Source: Eutreptiella sp. 'Long Island Sound 2002' (lineage: Eukaryota > Euglenozoa > Euglenophyceae > Eutreptiales > Eutreptiaceae). From it: DNA of 64,000 nucleotides. The stretch lies in contig OZ038383.1 of NCBI GenBank assembly GCA_964036045.1, positions 60,207,725 through 60,271,724 of the forward strand, written 5' to 3'. Below are positions 51,951 through 63,472 of the stretch, one piece after another. Position 1 is the first letter of the stretch. Each line of letters opens with the position of its first letter. The notes beneath the pieces were generated by a model. The model saw nothing but the letters and a program-made list of their open reading frames with translations, ran no database searches and was not told where the DNA came from. The position numbers and the translations under genes were made by a program.

Positions 51951-52840
51951 GGAAAAGACGCCAAATGGAAAAACGGACACCAGCAGCGCAGACAACCGCA
52001 CAGCACATCCCACCGGCACAACACCGCAAGGCAGCACAGCACCGCAGGACACAGCACAGGGCGCAGGACACCACAGGACAACGCACAGCACAGCAAGACA
52101 TCACGACACACCAGAGCAGCACCACCACACCGCAGAACGCCCAGGGAGACACCACAACTCACAGGGACACACCATAACACGAGGCTCCAACAAAAGCGCA
52201 GACACAACCGGAACCGAACAACACGACGCGCAGCGCAACACAGCACCGCAAACACAGGGAAATAACACATAGCAACACCACCAGCAAGAGGGAAACGGAC
52301 AGCAGGGCGCCACAGCACAGCACCAGCAGACAACCACGGGCCACCAGGCTAGGCTCCGCACCACAGCACACCAGAGGAAACAGCACAACACTAGGCAGCG
52401 CACCACAGCACCAGGCGCCAGCAACAGCACACATCACACGAACAGCACAGCGCAAGCACACCAGCACAGCGAAGCACAGCACCGCACAGAGCGGAGAGGA
52501 CAGAGAACGCACAGCACAGCACCTGAGGACACACACAGCACAAAGCAGAGTAGCGAACAACAGCACACACCCACACACGACGACAAAACACACACAGCGC
52601 GGGAGAACACTGCAAACCAGAGCGCCGCAAAGCACAGGGCCGAGGGCGACGGGGAGCACCAGAGGGAACGGCACGATGAGCAGCGGCACCAACCGAGCGC
52701 AGCAAGACAACACAGCACACAACAGCACAACACCGGGCGACACAACACGCAGCGCAGCGCAGCACCGCAACCCGGGACACACAGCACAGCACAACACACG
52801 GCACACAGCACCGAGCGGAAGCGACGAAAACCGCGAGACA
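51951..52840. repeat. T-depleted CACAGCA-type low-complexity tract
   Basis: The + strand is built of irregular ACAGCAC, ACACCGC, ACAACAC words with very few T. There is no fixed period, no gene and no motif. Minus-strand frames rich in Cys/Val/Leu are composition shadows. Confidence 0.7.
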
Positions 52841-53560
52841 CAAAACGGGGGGGAGGGGCAGCAACCACCAGGGAGCAGCCAACGGCCAGACGGGAGGCAC
52901 AAAAGAGGCGAGAACGCACGGAGAGCCGAAAAGCGGGAGGCCCACAAAGCAAACAGAACACAGCGCCAAGGCCCAGGGCACCCGGGGCCGGAAACCAGAG
53001 AAAGCCGGAGGGAACGGGGGCGCAGAACGCAAAAAAAAAAAAAGGACGGAGCACCAAGCGGCAGGGGGGGGGGGGCAGCAACCATCAGGGAGCAACCAAC
53101 GGCCAGGCGAGACACAAAAGAAGGAGAGAGCGCACGAAGAGCCGAGAATAGGGAGGCCCACAAGGCAAACAAAACACAGCGCCAAAGCCCAGGGCACCCG
53201 GGGCCGGAAACCAGAGAAAGCCAGAGACAACGGGGGCGCACGCAGGAAAAAAAAAGGGCGGGGGGGGGGGACACCGAGCAGCAGCAACGAAACCAGTCGG
53301 ACACAAAGGAAAGGGGGGGGGGGGGCAGAACGCACGAAGGTGCAGCTAACGGCCAAGCGGAGAAAAAAAAGGGCGAGAGCGCACGGAGAGCCGAAAGGCG
53401 GGAGGAAAAAAAAACGCAAAGCACAGCGCAAGGACCAAGGCACCCGGGGCCGGAAACGCGAGAAAGCGAGAGACAACGGGGGCGCGGAGAACGAAAAAAA
53501 AAAACCACAGGGAACGGAGCGGCCAAGCAAAGCAGAAAGCCAAAGCGGCGAAAGGAAAAA
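52841..53560. repeat. Three ~217-245 bp tandem units
   Basis: Each unit carries AACGGCCA, a CGAGA(A/G)CGCAC or similar, GAGAGCCGAAA(A/G)GCGGGAGG or the GAGCCGAGAATAGGGAGG form, and GGCACCCGGGGCCGGAAAC. The last occurs near 52978, 53195 and 53440. Poly-A and poly-G runs (12-13 bases, for example 53029-53042 and 53066-53077) separate the units. The + strand is nearly T-free. Confidence 0.8.
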
Positions 53561-54194
53561 GTGAGGCACACCAGAACGCGCGCCTGGGAGGCCGGCCGGC
53601 CCGACCGGGCCAAGAGGAGCAAGCACTCGCACACACACGCAGGACCCGGGCGTGGCGTCCTCCGACCCGCAATGGGCGGTGTCGGCGTCCACACGAAACA
53701 GCCCCGGTGAACGGGCTGAATGCCCCGTCGAACGACGGACGGTCCGGGAAACCGGACGCGTCAGTGACCGGGTCCACACACGCCAACCACCGCAGCGCAC
53801 GAGGCCCAAGACCGAAGCCGGAGGGACCCGCCAAGGACAACCCCATTGCGGGGCCCCGAACGGGTACGACGCGGAGCGAGCCCAGCGCCCCGGCCTCGGC
53901 AGGGGCCAGCGGCAGGCACAAAGAGCCTGGTTCTCGGCCGGCCTCCGCGTGCCCCGCGCAGCCGCCCAGTAAAGCCGGGGGCGCAACCCGACCGGAGCAC
54001 CGAGAGCGACCAGACCGGACGAGGCGCGGCGCACCACGCGGGGCCATGAGGCACGCCAGAGAGGCACGCCGCCGGCCACAACGAAGGCACACGGACAGGT
54101 GCCAAGCAGCGACGGCCGCCGGGTGCGGCAAACCCGGAGAGCCAGCACAACACGCAACGAACCACGGCACACGAAAGGGTGCCAGGCAACAGCC
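53561..54194. other. GC-rich stretch before satellite array 2
   Basis: No supported gene. Open frames run in from the neighbouring repeats. The last ~30 bp merge into degenerate satellite units. Confidence 0.5.
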
Positions 54195-56165
54195 AACCCA
54201 AACACCACAAACCCCAGCCAGGAGTGGCGGGGCGCAGCCAAAGCCCAAACCCGAGCACACACACCCACACCGCGCACCCGAGCCAGGAGTGGCTGGGTGC
54301 AAGCGGAGCGCGCACACGAGCACACACACAGCCCAACACCCCAGCGAGGAGTGGCGGGGCACAGCCGAAACCCGAGCCCAAACAAACACACCCACACCGC
54401 GCACCCCAGCGAGGAGTGGCGGGGTGCAAGCGGAGCGCGCACAGGAGCACACACAAAGCCCAACACCCCAGCCAGGAGTGGCGGGGTGTAGCCAAAACCC
54501 GAGCCCAAACACACACACCCACACCGCGCACCCATGCCAGGAGTGGCTGGGTGCGAGCAGAGCGCGCACACGAGCATACACACACCCACACGCGCACCCA
54601 AGCCAGGAGTGGCTGGGTGCAAGCGGAGCGCGCACACGAGCACACACACAGCTCAAAACCCTAGCCAGGAGTGGCAGGGCGCAGCCGAAACCCGAGCCAA
54701 AACACACAGACCCACAGCGCGCATCCCTGCCAGGAGTGGGTGGGTGCAAGCGGAGCGCGCACACGAGCACACACACAGCCCAACACCCCCGCCAGGAGTG
54801 GCGGGGCGCAGCCAAAACCCGAGCCCAAACACACACACCCACAACGCGCACCCGTGCCAGGAGTGGCTGGGTCACCGCGCACTGGTGCCACGAGTGGCTG
54901 GGTGCAAGCGGAGCGCGCACACGAGCACACACACAGCCCAACACCCCAGCCAGGAGTGGCGGGGCGCAGCTGAAACCCAAGCCGAAACACACAGAACCAA
55001 CTCCGCGCACCCCAGCCAGGAGAGGCGGGGTGCAGGCGGAGCGCGCACACGAGCACACACACAGCCCAACACCCCAGCCAGGAGTGGCGGGGCGCAGCCG
55101 CAACCCGAGCCCAAACACACACACCCACACCGCGCACCCATGCCAGGAGTGGCTGGGTAACTGCGCACCCGAGCCAGGAGTGGCTGGGTGCAAGCGGAGC
55201 GCGCACACGAGCACACACACAGCCAAACACCCAGACCAAGAGTGGCGGGGCGCAGCTGAAACCCGAGCCCAGACACACACACCCACACCGCGCACAAATG
55301 CCAGGAGTGGCTGGGTCAGCGCGCACCCGTGCCAGGAGTGGCTGGGTGCAAGCAGAGGGCGCACACGAGCACACACACAGCCCAACACCCCAGCCAAGAG
55401 TGGCGGGGCGCAGCCAAAACCCCAGCCCAAACACGCACACCCACGCCGCGGACCCGTGCCAGGAGTGGCTGGGTCACCGCGCACCCGTGCCAGGAGTGGC
55501 TGGGTGCAAGCGGAGCGCGCACACGAGCACACACACCGCCCAACAGCCCAGCCAGGAGTGGCGGGGCGCAGCCCAAACCCGAGCCCAAACACACACACCC
55601 ACACCGCGCACCCCAGCCAGGAGTGGCAGGGTGCAAGCGGAGCGCGCACACGAGCACACACACAGCCCAACACCGCAGCCAGGAGTGGCGGGGCGCAGCC
55701 GAAACCCAAGCCCAAACACACACACCCACATCGCGCACCCGTGCCAGGAGTGGCTGGGTCACCGCGCACTCGTGCCAGGAGTGGCTGGGTGCAAGCGGAG
55801 CGCGCACACGAGCACACACACAGCCCAACACCCCAGCCAGGAGTGGCCGGGTGCAGCCAAAACCCGAGCCCAAACACACACACCCACACCGCGGACCCGT
55901 GCCGGGAGTGGCTGGGTCAGCGCGCACTCGTGCCAGGAGTGGCTGGGTGCAAGCAGAGCGCGCACACAAGCACACAGACAGCCCAACATCCCAGCCAGGA
56001 GTGGCGGGGCGCCGCCAAAACCCCAGCCCAAGCGCACACATCCACGCCGCGCACCCCGGCCACGAGTGGCGGGGTACAGGGGGAGCGCACACACAAGCGC
56101 ACACACACCCCAACAACCCAGCCAGGAGTGGCGGGGCGCAGCCGAAACCCGAACTCAACCACAAC
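54195..56165. repeat. Satellite array 2, ~127 bp unit with a higher-order insert
   Basis: Same family as array 1 (CCCCAGCCAGGAGTGGCGGGGCGCAGCC alternating with GGGTGCAAGCGGAGCGCGCAC). Several units carry an extra ~32 bp that repeats GTGCCAGGAGTGGCTGGGTCACCGCGCACCC, for example near 54865, 55155, 55315, 55470, 55755 and 55915. This gives a longer higher-order period that array 1 lacks. The + strand is again T-poor. Open frames in many phases are repeat translations. Confidence 0.95.
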
Positions 56166-56189
56166 CCAGACCCAAAAACAAGCGCCACG

Positions 56190-56662
56190 CAACAGTAGGA
56201 AACCCAGTGTCCATAGCCCGGGCACTGAGGCAGCCCGTGCCATGCAGCTGACCCGGCCAAAAGAGATCCGGAGACCGGGGGTAAGGCTGCATCCTAAGGC
56301 CTGCGCTGCTTTGGGACTCGAGGCGGAGCGTGCGACACCCAATCACCTCGGAACCCAGGTACCAAGAAGATGCATGCATGCCTTGGGAACGGGATACGCC
56401 AGAAAGTCCGGTGAACCCCTAGGGTTCCGCCCAAAGGAGGGGACGTGCGCAAGCACGGGGGCCCACCCTCCCGGCATGACAAGCAGTCAGGCTGGCGGCG
56501 AACAGCCCTCCCGGTGTTGCCCGGGGCCGCTTCGTTGGGGACCACCACCCAGGTCTAGCGGGATGTAAGACGCCTCCTGTCTTCACGCGCGGAACCTCTT
56601 CCTGTTTGTCACAGGGGCGACGCCAGGGGGAACCATGGGGCGCCTCTCCACAACCGAGTGCA
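56190..56662. other. Satellite-flanking module, copy 2
   Basis: Aligned with 1957-2420 over its whole length with scattered substitutions (for example CATGCAGGTGACC against CATGCAGCTGACC). It lies in the same position relative to the satellite and the CCTA tract, confirming that satellite, module and microsatellite form one duplicated unit. Confidence 0.9.
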
Positions 56663-56679
56663 CCTACCTACCTACCTAC
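56663..56679. repeat. Short (CCTA)n tract joined to a W element
   Basis: Four copies of CCTA, then TGGCTTCCCGATCCCACGG, which is the inverse of family W 3' sequence (CCCATGGGATTGGGAAACCAG near 12490). The W element here is ~600 bp shorter at its 3' end than copies A and C. Confidence 0.85.
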
Positions 56680-57558
56680 TGGCTTCCCGATCCCACGGGG
56701 CTGTTGCTTGGTTTTCTCTGCCTCCCCTCGTCCCCTGGCTCGCAACCCCGCAACGTCCCATTCCCCTTTGCCACATCCCGTCACCCATCCCGGCCTGTTT
56801 TCCGCGTCCTGGGCTTTTCCGTTCTCCTGGGGCTGTTGTGCGGCCCTAGCCACATTCCCTTCCCAGTCCCGTCCCCTTTTCCCATCCGTTAACCCGTGTT
56901 TATGCCCCACCGGGCCGCCAGCAAACGTCTGGTGGGGGCCCTCTGGATCCTCATCCATGCAGGGACCCTTTCGTGCGCCTTGCAAGGGTCGCTCCCTTCC
57001 CGCCCCCTTTTTTTGGTGGGTTTTTTGCTTTCTGTACCTGTCTGGGGCCCTTCTTTCTGGCCCCGCCCCTGCTTCCCCCTGTACCCGTGCCTATTCCCCA
57101 CCTGGTGACCTGCGCTTTTTTTTTTTTGCGCGCCCCCCGCGGCCCCTCTTCACCCTGCCTGCTCGTTCTGCGCTCTACGCCCTCCGGGGGTGCTTTCCTG
57201 TTTTTTTTGGTCCCCCCCCCCTTTCCCGCTGTGCATCCTGCCTTGTGGTTCCTTGCCCTCGCCGCTTTTGTTGGTTTGTGTGTTTTTTTTGTACCCTCCT
57301 CCCTGCATGCACGCACATCAGCACTGCACTGGTCATCGGGTCTCGGCTTTCCTCGGTGATTGTCTCCGGTCCCATTGCCCTCGGGAGGCGTGCTGCTTGG
57401 CGGTCCACGGCCATGCCAGGTGGGCGCCCCTCCCTCGCGTCACTCACCTCTCCTCCTTCTCTTGTCTCCTCTCCCCTCCCCCCTGCCGTCCCCTGTCTCT
57501 CGCCCGCCTCCTTACTGCTGCTCTCCCGCTCTGTGTGCTCTCCGCTGCTCTTCCCTCT
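56680..57558 (-). mobile_element. Family W 3' region, copy B
   Basis: Reverse complement of part of the copy A 3' region and close to copy C throughout (TTTATGCCCCACCGGGCCGCC, GCGCCTTGCAAGGGTCGCTCCC, GTGCATCCTGCCTTGTGG). It contains long C and T runs. No supported gene. Confidence 0.75.
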
Positions 57559-57756
57559 TCAGGGCCGTATCTCGCGCGCTCTCACGCGCCTTTTGGCCTC
57601 CGCCCTGTCCTCCGACCTGTAGGTCGGCTTGGGGGGCCTCCCCAGATACCCCTTCGGGGGGATTCTCCCGTCGCCCGCCCCCGCCGGCCTCCCCTCCATC
57701 AGTTCCCTGATGGTGGGGCGGAGTGGTTAGTACGGTTCAATGCGGGTCATCGGCAT
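57559..57756 (-). pseudogene. Short conserved family W ORF, copy B (nonsense)
   Basis: Minus-strand ATG at 57756 gives MPMTRIEPY, then a TAA, then continues in frame with PLRPTIRELMEGRPAG, RIPPKGYLGRPPKPTYRSEDR and REIRP to TGA at 57559-57561. It aligns with copy A (11394-11639) residue by residue, so the TAA is a disabling mutation. Confidence 0.6.
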
Positions 57757-59196
57757 GGCGTTTCTCTGCGCGAGACGTGGTGAACCTTTGTGTCGTTGTC
57801 GGGCCCCATTGTCCCCCTCTCGCCGAGCGGCCCTGTCCCTCGGGTTCACCTGCTTTTCCCCCCGTTTGCCTCCCCCGTCGCGCTCGTCGCTGCCCAAGCG
57901 CGCCCTGTGAGTGCCCCCAGCTCACCTCTGCGCTACCTCTGCCTCGCCAATCTGCGCCCTCTCCCCCTGTCTCGTCATCTCACCCCTAACCTCCTACCCG
58001 CTATCACTCCGAGTGGCGTGGCTTGCCTCCTCCTGCCAGTACATTTCTGTCCGCTGTCACTGCCTTCGCTGGTGATTCACCGGTGTTTGCCACTTGTGGG
58101 TTTCACCTACGCCCTATTCTGATGTCCCTACCCTTTCCCCTGGAGTCGGGTCGTACCCGCACCCTGTCTACCCTGAAGTGTTACCGTCCCTTAGCTTTGT
58201 GCTACTTCCGCAATCCCCAACTCTCGACCCTACCGGGACGCCATAGGTTTAGGGCGAGGGAGAGTATTAACATGAAGACTCAAAAGCAGTCTTGTAAGCG
58301 GATGGGTGAGATGATGGGACGACATCCGGTACGACGAGTGCTGGTGGTCGAACGAGCTATCCCTCACGCAGCAGGCAAGATTGAACCGCCCATGTGGCCC
58401 AGGAAAGCCAAAGAGCGATTCTCGTAGGCCCAGCGCTTCTTCTGATGTACTCCACCTGCCACTGTCCGTCTCGACACCACGCTGAGTACCCCCGCCAGCC
58501 CAGCGCATTAAGCACCGCTGCCCAGTTCGCCATACCACTGCTCGCTGTACTTCACCGGTACCAACTGCCTCTGTATCAAGTCAGGCCTCTCGCTCTGGGC
58601 TGAGCTTCGTGCGGCACGCCGTGGCCCACGGAACTTCCTGTGTGGCTCTTCCCTGGCCAGTACCAGTGGCCCCCTCAGCGCGACGGCCACTCCTGCGCCC
58701 CATGGCACCTTAGCCGCGTCCTCTTTCGTCCCCGGCGCTGTCTCTGTCTTCTTCACCGCCATCCCACCCCGCCGGTGCCTCACACCCGCTGGCACCTCCG
58801 GAGCCTTGCAGCTCGGCCGCTACGTCCGCATCCGTCGGCGCTCCCGTACCCCATTGTCCCAGCCGCTGCTGCCGCGGACCCTGTTCTCTCCTCTGGGGGT
58901 CCATGTCCTCGACTGTCATCACCTCGTCTCCCGCTGCCCTGCTGGGCATCCTCTACTGCTGGCCCTGTCCCCCCCACTTCTTGTTCCTCCGTGCCCCCCC
59001 GGCTGTCCCGTACTCCATGCGTCCTTATGCCCGTCCTGGACCATCTCCTTCCCTCGCCAACTCCTCGAGTCCTGTTCACCTGCAGCCTTTAGCCCTTGTC
59101 CGTCCGTCCTTCCTGTACCTTCCGTGTGCCCGGGGCTGCATCATGTCGCCCACGTGATGACGAGCATGAGCACTGCGTTCCTGCTCCTGCCCCGCC
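57757..59196 (-). other. Family W interior, copy B
   Basis: Between the short ORF and ORF1 on the minus strand. Open frames on both strands reach ~190 codons, but no motif is recognisable and copy A has no matching protein. No gene is called. Confidence 0.45.
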
Positions 59197-61733
59197 CTAC
59201 GCCTCGCCTTCGTACCACCCCTTTTGCAACAGCTCCCGCAGCATCTGCACCCTGGGATTTTTCCTTTGTTCCCGGGGACAGTCCAGGCTCACCCCTGGGA
59301 GCGCCTCTCGCAGCATCCTCCTCCACCGGCCCTCCTCCATCCCAGGCCCCCTTTCCCTTGGCCTCCCCGCCCTGCCGTCCAAGTCGCTGAAGTTGCGGGT
59401 CCCTCGCTTCTCCTGCCCCCCCCTCGTCCTCCCCGCCCACTTCACGTAGCGGACCAGGTATGCCACGTCCCCCGCCCTCCACCCGCTGACCGTCCCGGCC
59501 TCCTTCTGCACCGGCTGCAGCGCATACTGCCGCGGCAGTAGCAACACCGAGCCCCAGCCCGTTGGCGTTGGCCTCGGGCCGGGGCTGGCGGGCCGCGGCA
59601 CCCCCTCTGCTTCCCCTGCTCCCCGCTCCTCCACCCGACGCCGCTTGCCCCTCGCTTGCCCAGCCTCCCCTTCCTCCCCTCTGGCCCTCTTCCCGGACGG
59701 CGACCGCCCCTCCACATCCGTGGAGGGGGTGTCCCCTTCCCGGTCGGGGAGGACTCGGTGCGCCCCTCGGGCCACCGCCTCCTCCTCCTCCCGCACCCTG
59801 CGCTCCTGCGCCCTCACCTGCCTGTCCCTCTCCTGCAGCCTCGTTGCCTCACCCCTGATCTGCCTGCATGCCCTCTCCTGCATCTCCCTCTCCTGCTCCG
59901 GCGGGATACCCGGCTGCCCAAATGGCTGTAGTGAGGGGCGACCCTCCGACCCCCCGCTCTCCCTGTGCCCCCCGCCTTCCCGCTCTGCCCTCTCCACCCT
60001 CTCCAGCCTCCTCCGAACATCCGCCCATGCTCGCCGCAGCTCCTCGACTGCCTGCGCCGCCCCTCCCGTGGCATGCCTGGTCCCTCTGTCCATCCCTCCG
60101 CCACCCTGGCCGCTCCTCCCATGACCCGTGCCTCCCTCTCCCGCAGCCTCCTCTCTTCCTCCCCTATCCTCTCCCATGCCCTCCTGTGCTCCTCTCCCTT
60201 CCGTCCCTGCGCCCCCCACGCCATCTTGCCGGTCTGCGGGTGCTGCTGCACGAGGGGCCTGCGGTGGCACGCCCGGGTACGCCGGTTGGGGTGGGCACAC
60301 CATCCCCATCACAGGGTAAGGTGGTGGCGGAAATGGTGGGATGGCTGGCGGGACGACACCTTCCCACCAGCTCAATCCCTTCCCTGGGAATACCCGTGAC
60401 CCCATGTGACCACGGCCACCCGCCTTCCCCTGCCCTTTGCCCGCTCGCCCTGCTTCCCCTTGCCCCTTGCTGCCCGCTCTTTGGTGTCCTGCCTTCCTTT
60501 GTTCCTTTCCCTGCAGCCCCTCTTGTCCCTCTCCTATGCCTTGCGCACCGTGTCCACTGTGCTTGTTCTTACCGCTTTCTTTTAGCCCTGCATACCTGCC
60601 CTGCACCGTGCTGCCTGCCTGTCCACTTCGCTGGCTCCCACTCTCCTGTCCCCCCTCCCGCGGGCCGTTGCGCCCCGCCGCTGCTGCGCTGCTCTGTCCT
60701 GCCTGCCCTTCGCCTCTCTGCGGTCCGCCACTGGGTTGTCCGCTGTGCACCCCTTCTGACCCCTCCTGTTCCACCTGTCGCTCCGACCTTCCGCTTCCCG
60801 ACTCCATCTCCAGCCAGTAGTTGTTTTTTTGCGCCCCGGTTCCGGGGCTTGGCGGCGACGGCGCTGGCGCTCCATGCACGCCAGCGCCTGGTACCGCCCT
60901 GTCTGCTGGCGGCGCGCCTCCCTCTCCTCCTCCGCCCGCAGCGCCGCACTGACCTGTTGGGGCAACCCAGGCTGCTGCTGTTTGAACGAGTGTTGGGGCT
61001 GTGGCCACTGTCGCACCTGTCCGCCCCCTTTTCCCCCTTTCCCATCGTGGTGCCTTGTTGCACGCCTGGCCCCTGACACCCCTGCCTGCCCTTTTCCTCC
61101 CTTGCCTGTCTGCCCCTGTCCTCCTGTGCGTACTCCGCTGTCGCCGCCCTCTGCTGCGCCCGCCCCTGCTCGTCGTCGCCTACTCTTGCCCTCCTCTTTC
61201 CTCCGCACCTCCGGGAGGATGGACGTCATGGCAGCCGCCGACAGATTGGGTGCCGCCGGCTGCCCTGGGCCCCCCCCCACTGCCTTCCTCCGCGCCTCCT
61301 CCCCCTCGTCCACCGACACCACGAGGATGTCGTCGACTACTACCCGCCCAGCCCGTCGCTCTCCGCCAGGTTGAACGGGTCCGCCCTCTGCCTCGCTACT
61401 GCTTGTTCGCCCCGCTCCTCCCCCTGCCCTTCAGCCCCCTCTGCTACCACCTTCGCCCCTTCTCCACTTGCCTCTGCTTGACCTCCCTTGTCTCCTCCCT
61501 CCCCTGTCCCTGCTGCGGCGTCGTGTTTCCTCTTCAGCTCTTCCGTTCGCCGCCCCCCTTGCTGCACTGTCTCCGGACTCACCTGAGACGAGGGTGACGA
61601 CACCTCACAGCGGATGCCGCCGATGACGTTGGCGAGGGGGGCTGCGGGGCTGGGGCTGCCTGCATGCGGGCCACGTGGACCCTCACCTTCACCAGCCCCG
61701 GCCCCCCGGACCCTTGCACGGCCCGCGGAGGGA
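59197..61733 (-). pseudogene. Family W ORF1-like Gly/Arg/Glu-rich protein, copy B
   Basis: Minus-strand coding in at least three frames (61733-61340, 61322-~60830, 61008-59197). The last frame is open for 603 codons and contains WWEGVVPPAIPPFPPPPYP, AQAVEELRRAWADVRRRLER, a Glu/Arg-rich coiled-coil-like part, GDTPSTDVEGRSPSGKRAR, and the C-terminal block YLVRYVKWAGRTRG, NFSDLDGRAGRPRERGPGM and RWRRMLREALPGVSLDCP. Each has a close counterpart in copy A at 7.4-9.85 kb, which runs on the other strand. The better-preserved C-terminus makes this the reference copy. An ORF1-type RNA-binding role is inferred from position and charge. Confidence 0.65.
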
Positions 61734-63454
61734 GAGGATGATGGAGTGGCGGTGAGTTTCCTGATGACGGACACGGGGAGGCCCGAGGAGGGAGCGCCCA
61801 TAGTACCCGTGGGCCACAAGTGTGGGGAAAGTGCGAGGAGGATCAGACTGACCTGCCATGGGCTGCCAGCAGACAGGGCATGGTACCTGGTTCTGGTGCA
61901 GGCATACCTGGAGCAGGGCAGGGCGAAGGGGGACAGGGTATGGTGTCCCGGGCTGGTTCTGACAAAAGGCTAGAAGGCCAGGACGGACAAAAAGTGGGCA
62001 GGGTACCGGGGGGTGAAAGAACTGAGGGTCGAGGATGGCGTGCGGGAGTATGACATCGGAGGGCACAGGGTGTACTGCCACTACCGGAGGGAAGTGATGC
62101 ACATACCGGAGCCCACGGGGGATAGGGTGGTGATTTTTCTCGACAGGTCCGGGTTGGAAGATCAGCCGCCCAAGGCGGGGGCGGCAGCTATACGGGTCAG
62201 GGGTTGGGATAAGAGACGGAAAGCGTGGTGGACAAGATGGTGTACTGGGCAGTGTCCCATGGAGAGGTGCAAGCGGTGGCGGATGTGGTTGGGAAGATAA
62301 GGGAGGGCTTACGGGAAGTGTGGATGGTGGTAGACGTGGAGGTGATCATGGCTTTCCTCAGGAGACTAGCCATCAGGCCGCTGCATGAGGCCCTGGGCAC
62401 GGGGCTCGCGTCGCAGGTATACACGATATGGCACATGCTGGAGATGAAGAAAGTGCCCCTGATCATACACCTGGTGAAACAGGAGTCACATCGAGCGGGA
62501 GTGGGGCATCATGAGGCGGATGGAGCGGCACAAGCAGTGAACAAGGAGCAGGAACCGGAATGGAGGGTACCAGAGAGAAAGGGGCACCTCCACTTGGTGC
62601 ATATACCACCAAGGGTGGGGGACGAGGAGAGAGCCAGGTGGGTGGTGGAGGAGGACAGGGGCAGACGGGAACTACGAGTGTACCCGCAGCTAGTGCACAT
62701 GCTAGCTCAGGTACTAGGGGGGCCGGAAGTGGTAGAGTTGAGCGAGTACTTGGAGGGCAAGGTGGGACAGAAGGTCCACTTCCCCAATGTGCTGAGGCCA
62801 GAAAAACTACCCCAAAGACTGCAAACCAGGCGGCTGCAGGCCGTCACGGGTCAGGTGCCAGTGCGAGAGACGATCATGAGTTGGTACAGGTATAAGGGTA
62901 TGGACCTCCTGGAGGAGTACATGAGATGCCACTGCGGCCGAGGGGAGGAAACGTACGAACACTTCATGCGGTGTGAACGGTATAAGGGGATAGAGGACCC
63001 GCTCTTCAGGGATCAGGACATCCCGCTGCTGAAGAAGGGTGAGAAAGGCAGAAGAGCGATGGAGAGGGAGCTGGGGAAAGAAGGGCATCGCAAGGGGTTC
63101 TGGCACATGGTGATCGTGGAATCACTATGGAGGGGGCTCCAGGAGCATACGGTGGCGCCGGAAGCCCTGGCCCACAGGCCGTTGCGACGTATGGTAGAGC
63201 ATCTGCAGGAGCGCATGGCCTGCAGGGAGGCGCAATTGGAGGCACGGGCGGAAGACATGATAGATCTGGTCCCCAAACGGGTGGAGATGGCGTTGATGAG
63301 GTACAACCCGCAAATCACAAAGATGGAAGTGCAAACACAGCCAGACTGGCGGCAGCGGCAGTCCGAGGGCGCGCGGGAAGTGGAGGAAAGAGAGGGTGAA
63401 GAGCAGAGGGAGCGCCTGATGGCACGCAGATGGAAGAGAATCCGGCAGATATGA
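61734..63454 (+). pseudogene. Non-LTR ORF2 C-terminus: RNase H and zinc knuckle, copy B
   Basis: Begins at DDGVAVSFLMTDTGRP (61740), shared with copy A from 5362. Frames: to 61973 (stop), 62013-62224, then 62225-63454 open for 409 codons. RNase H motifs: VVIFLDRSG (first Asp, near 62135), SHGEVQAVADVV (Glu), WMVVDVEVIMAFL (Asp) and ESHRAGVGHHEADGAA (His/Asp, near 62490). The knuckle is complete: CHCGRGEETYEHFMRC (62929-62976). The tail ends WKRIRQI at 63454. A frameshift at ~62215 splits the first Asp from the rest. It abuts the W ORF1 (opposite strand) at 61733 and the family L end at 63473, so it is a dislocated fragment. Confidence 0.75.
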
Positions 63455-63472
63455 GAACAGGAGGGAACGAGA

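Noticed and set aside
52159-54649. Minus-strand frames of 500-850 codons across 52.2-55.9 kb
   Set aside because: Open because the + strand lacks T and therefore the minus strand lacks A, so stop codons are rare. No domain is visible and parts are satellite translations.
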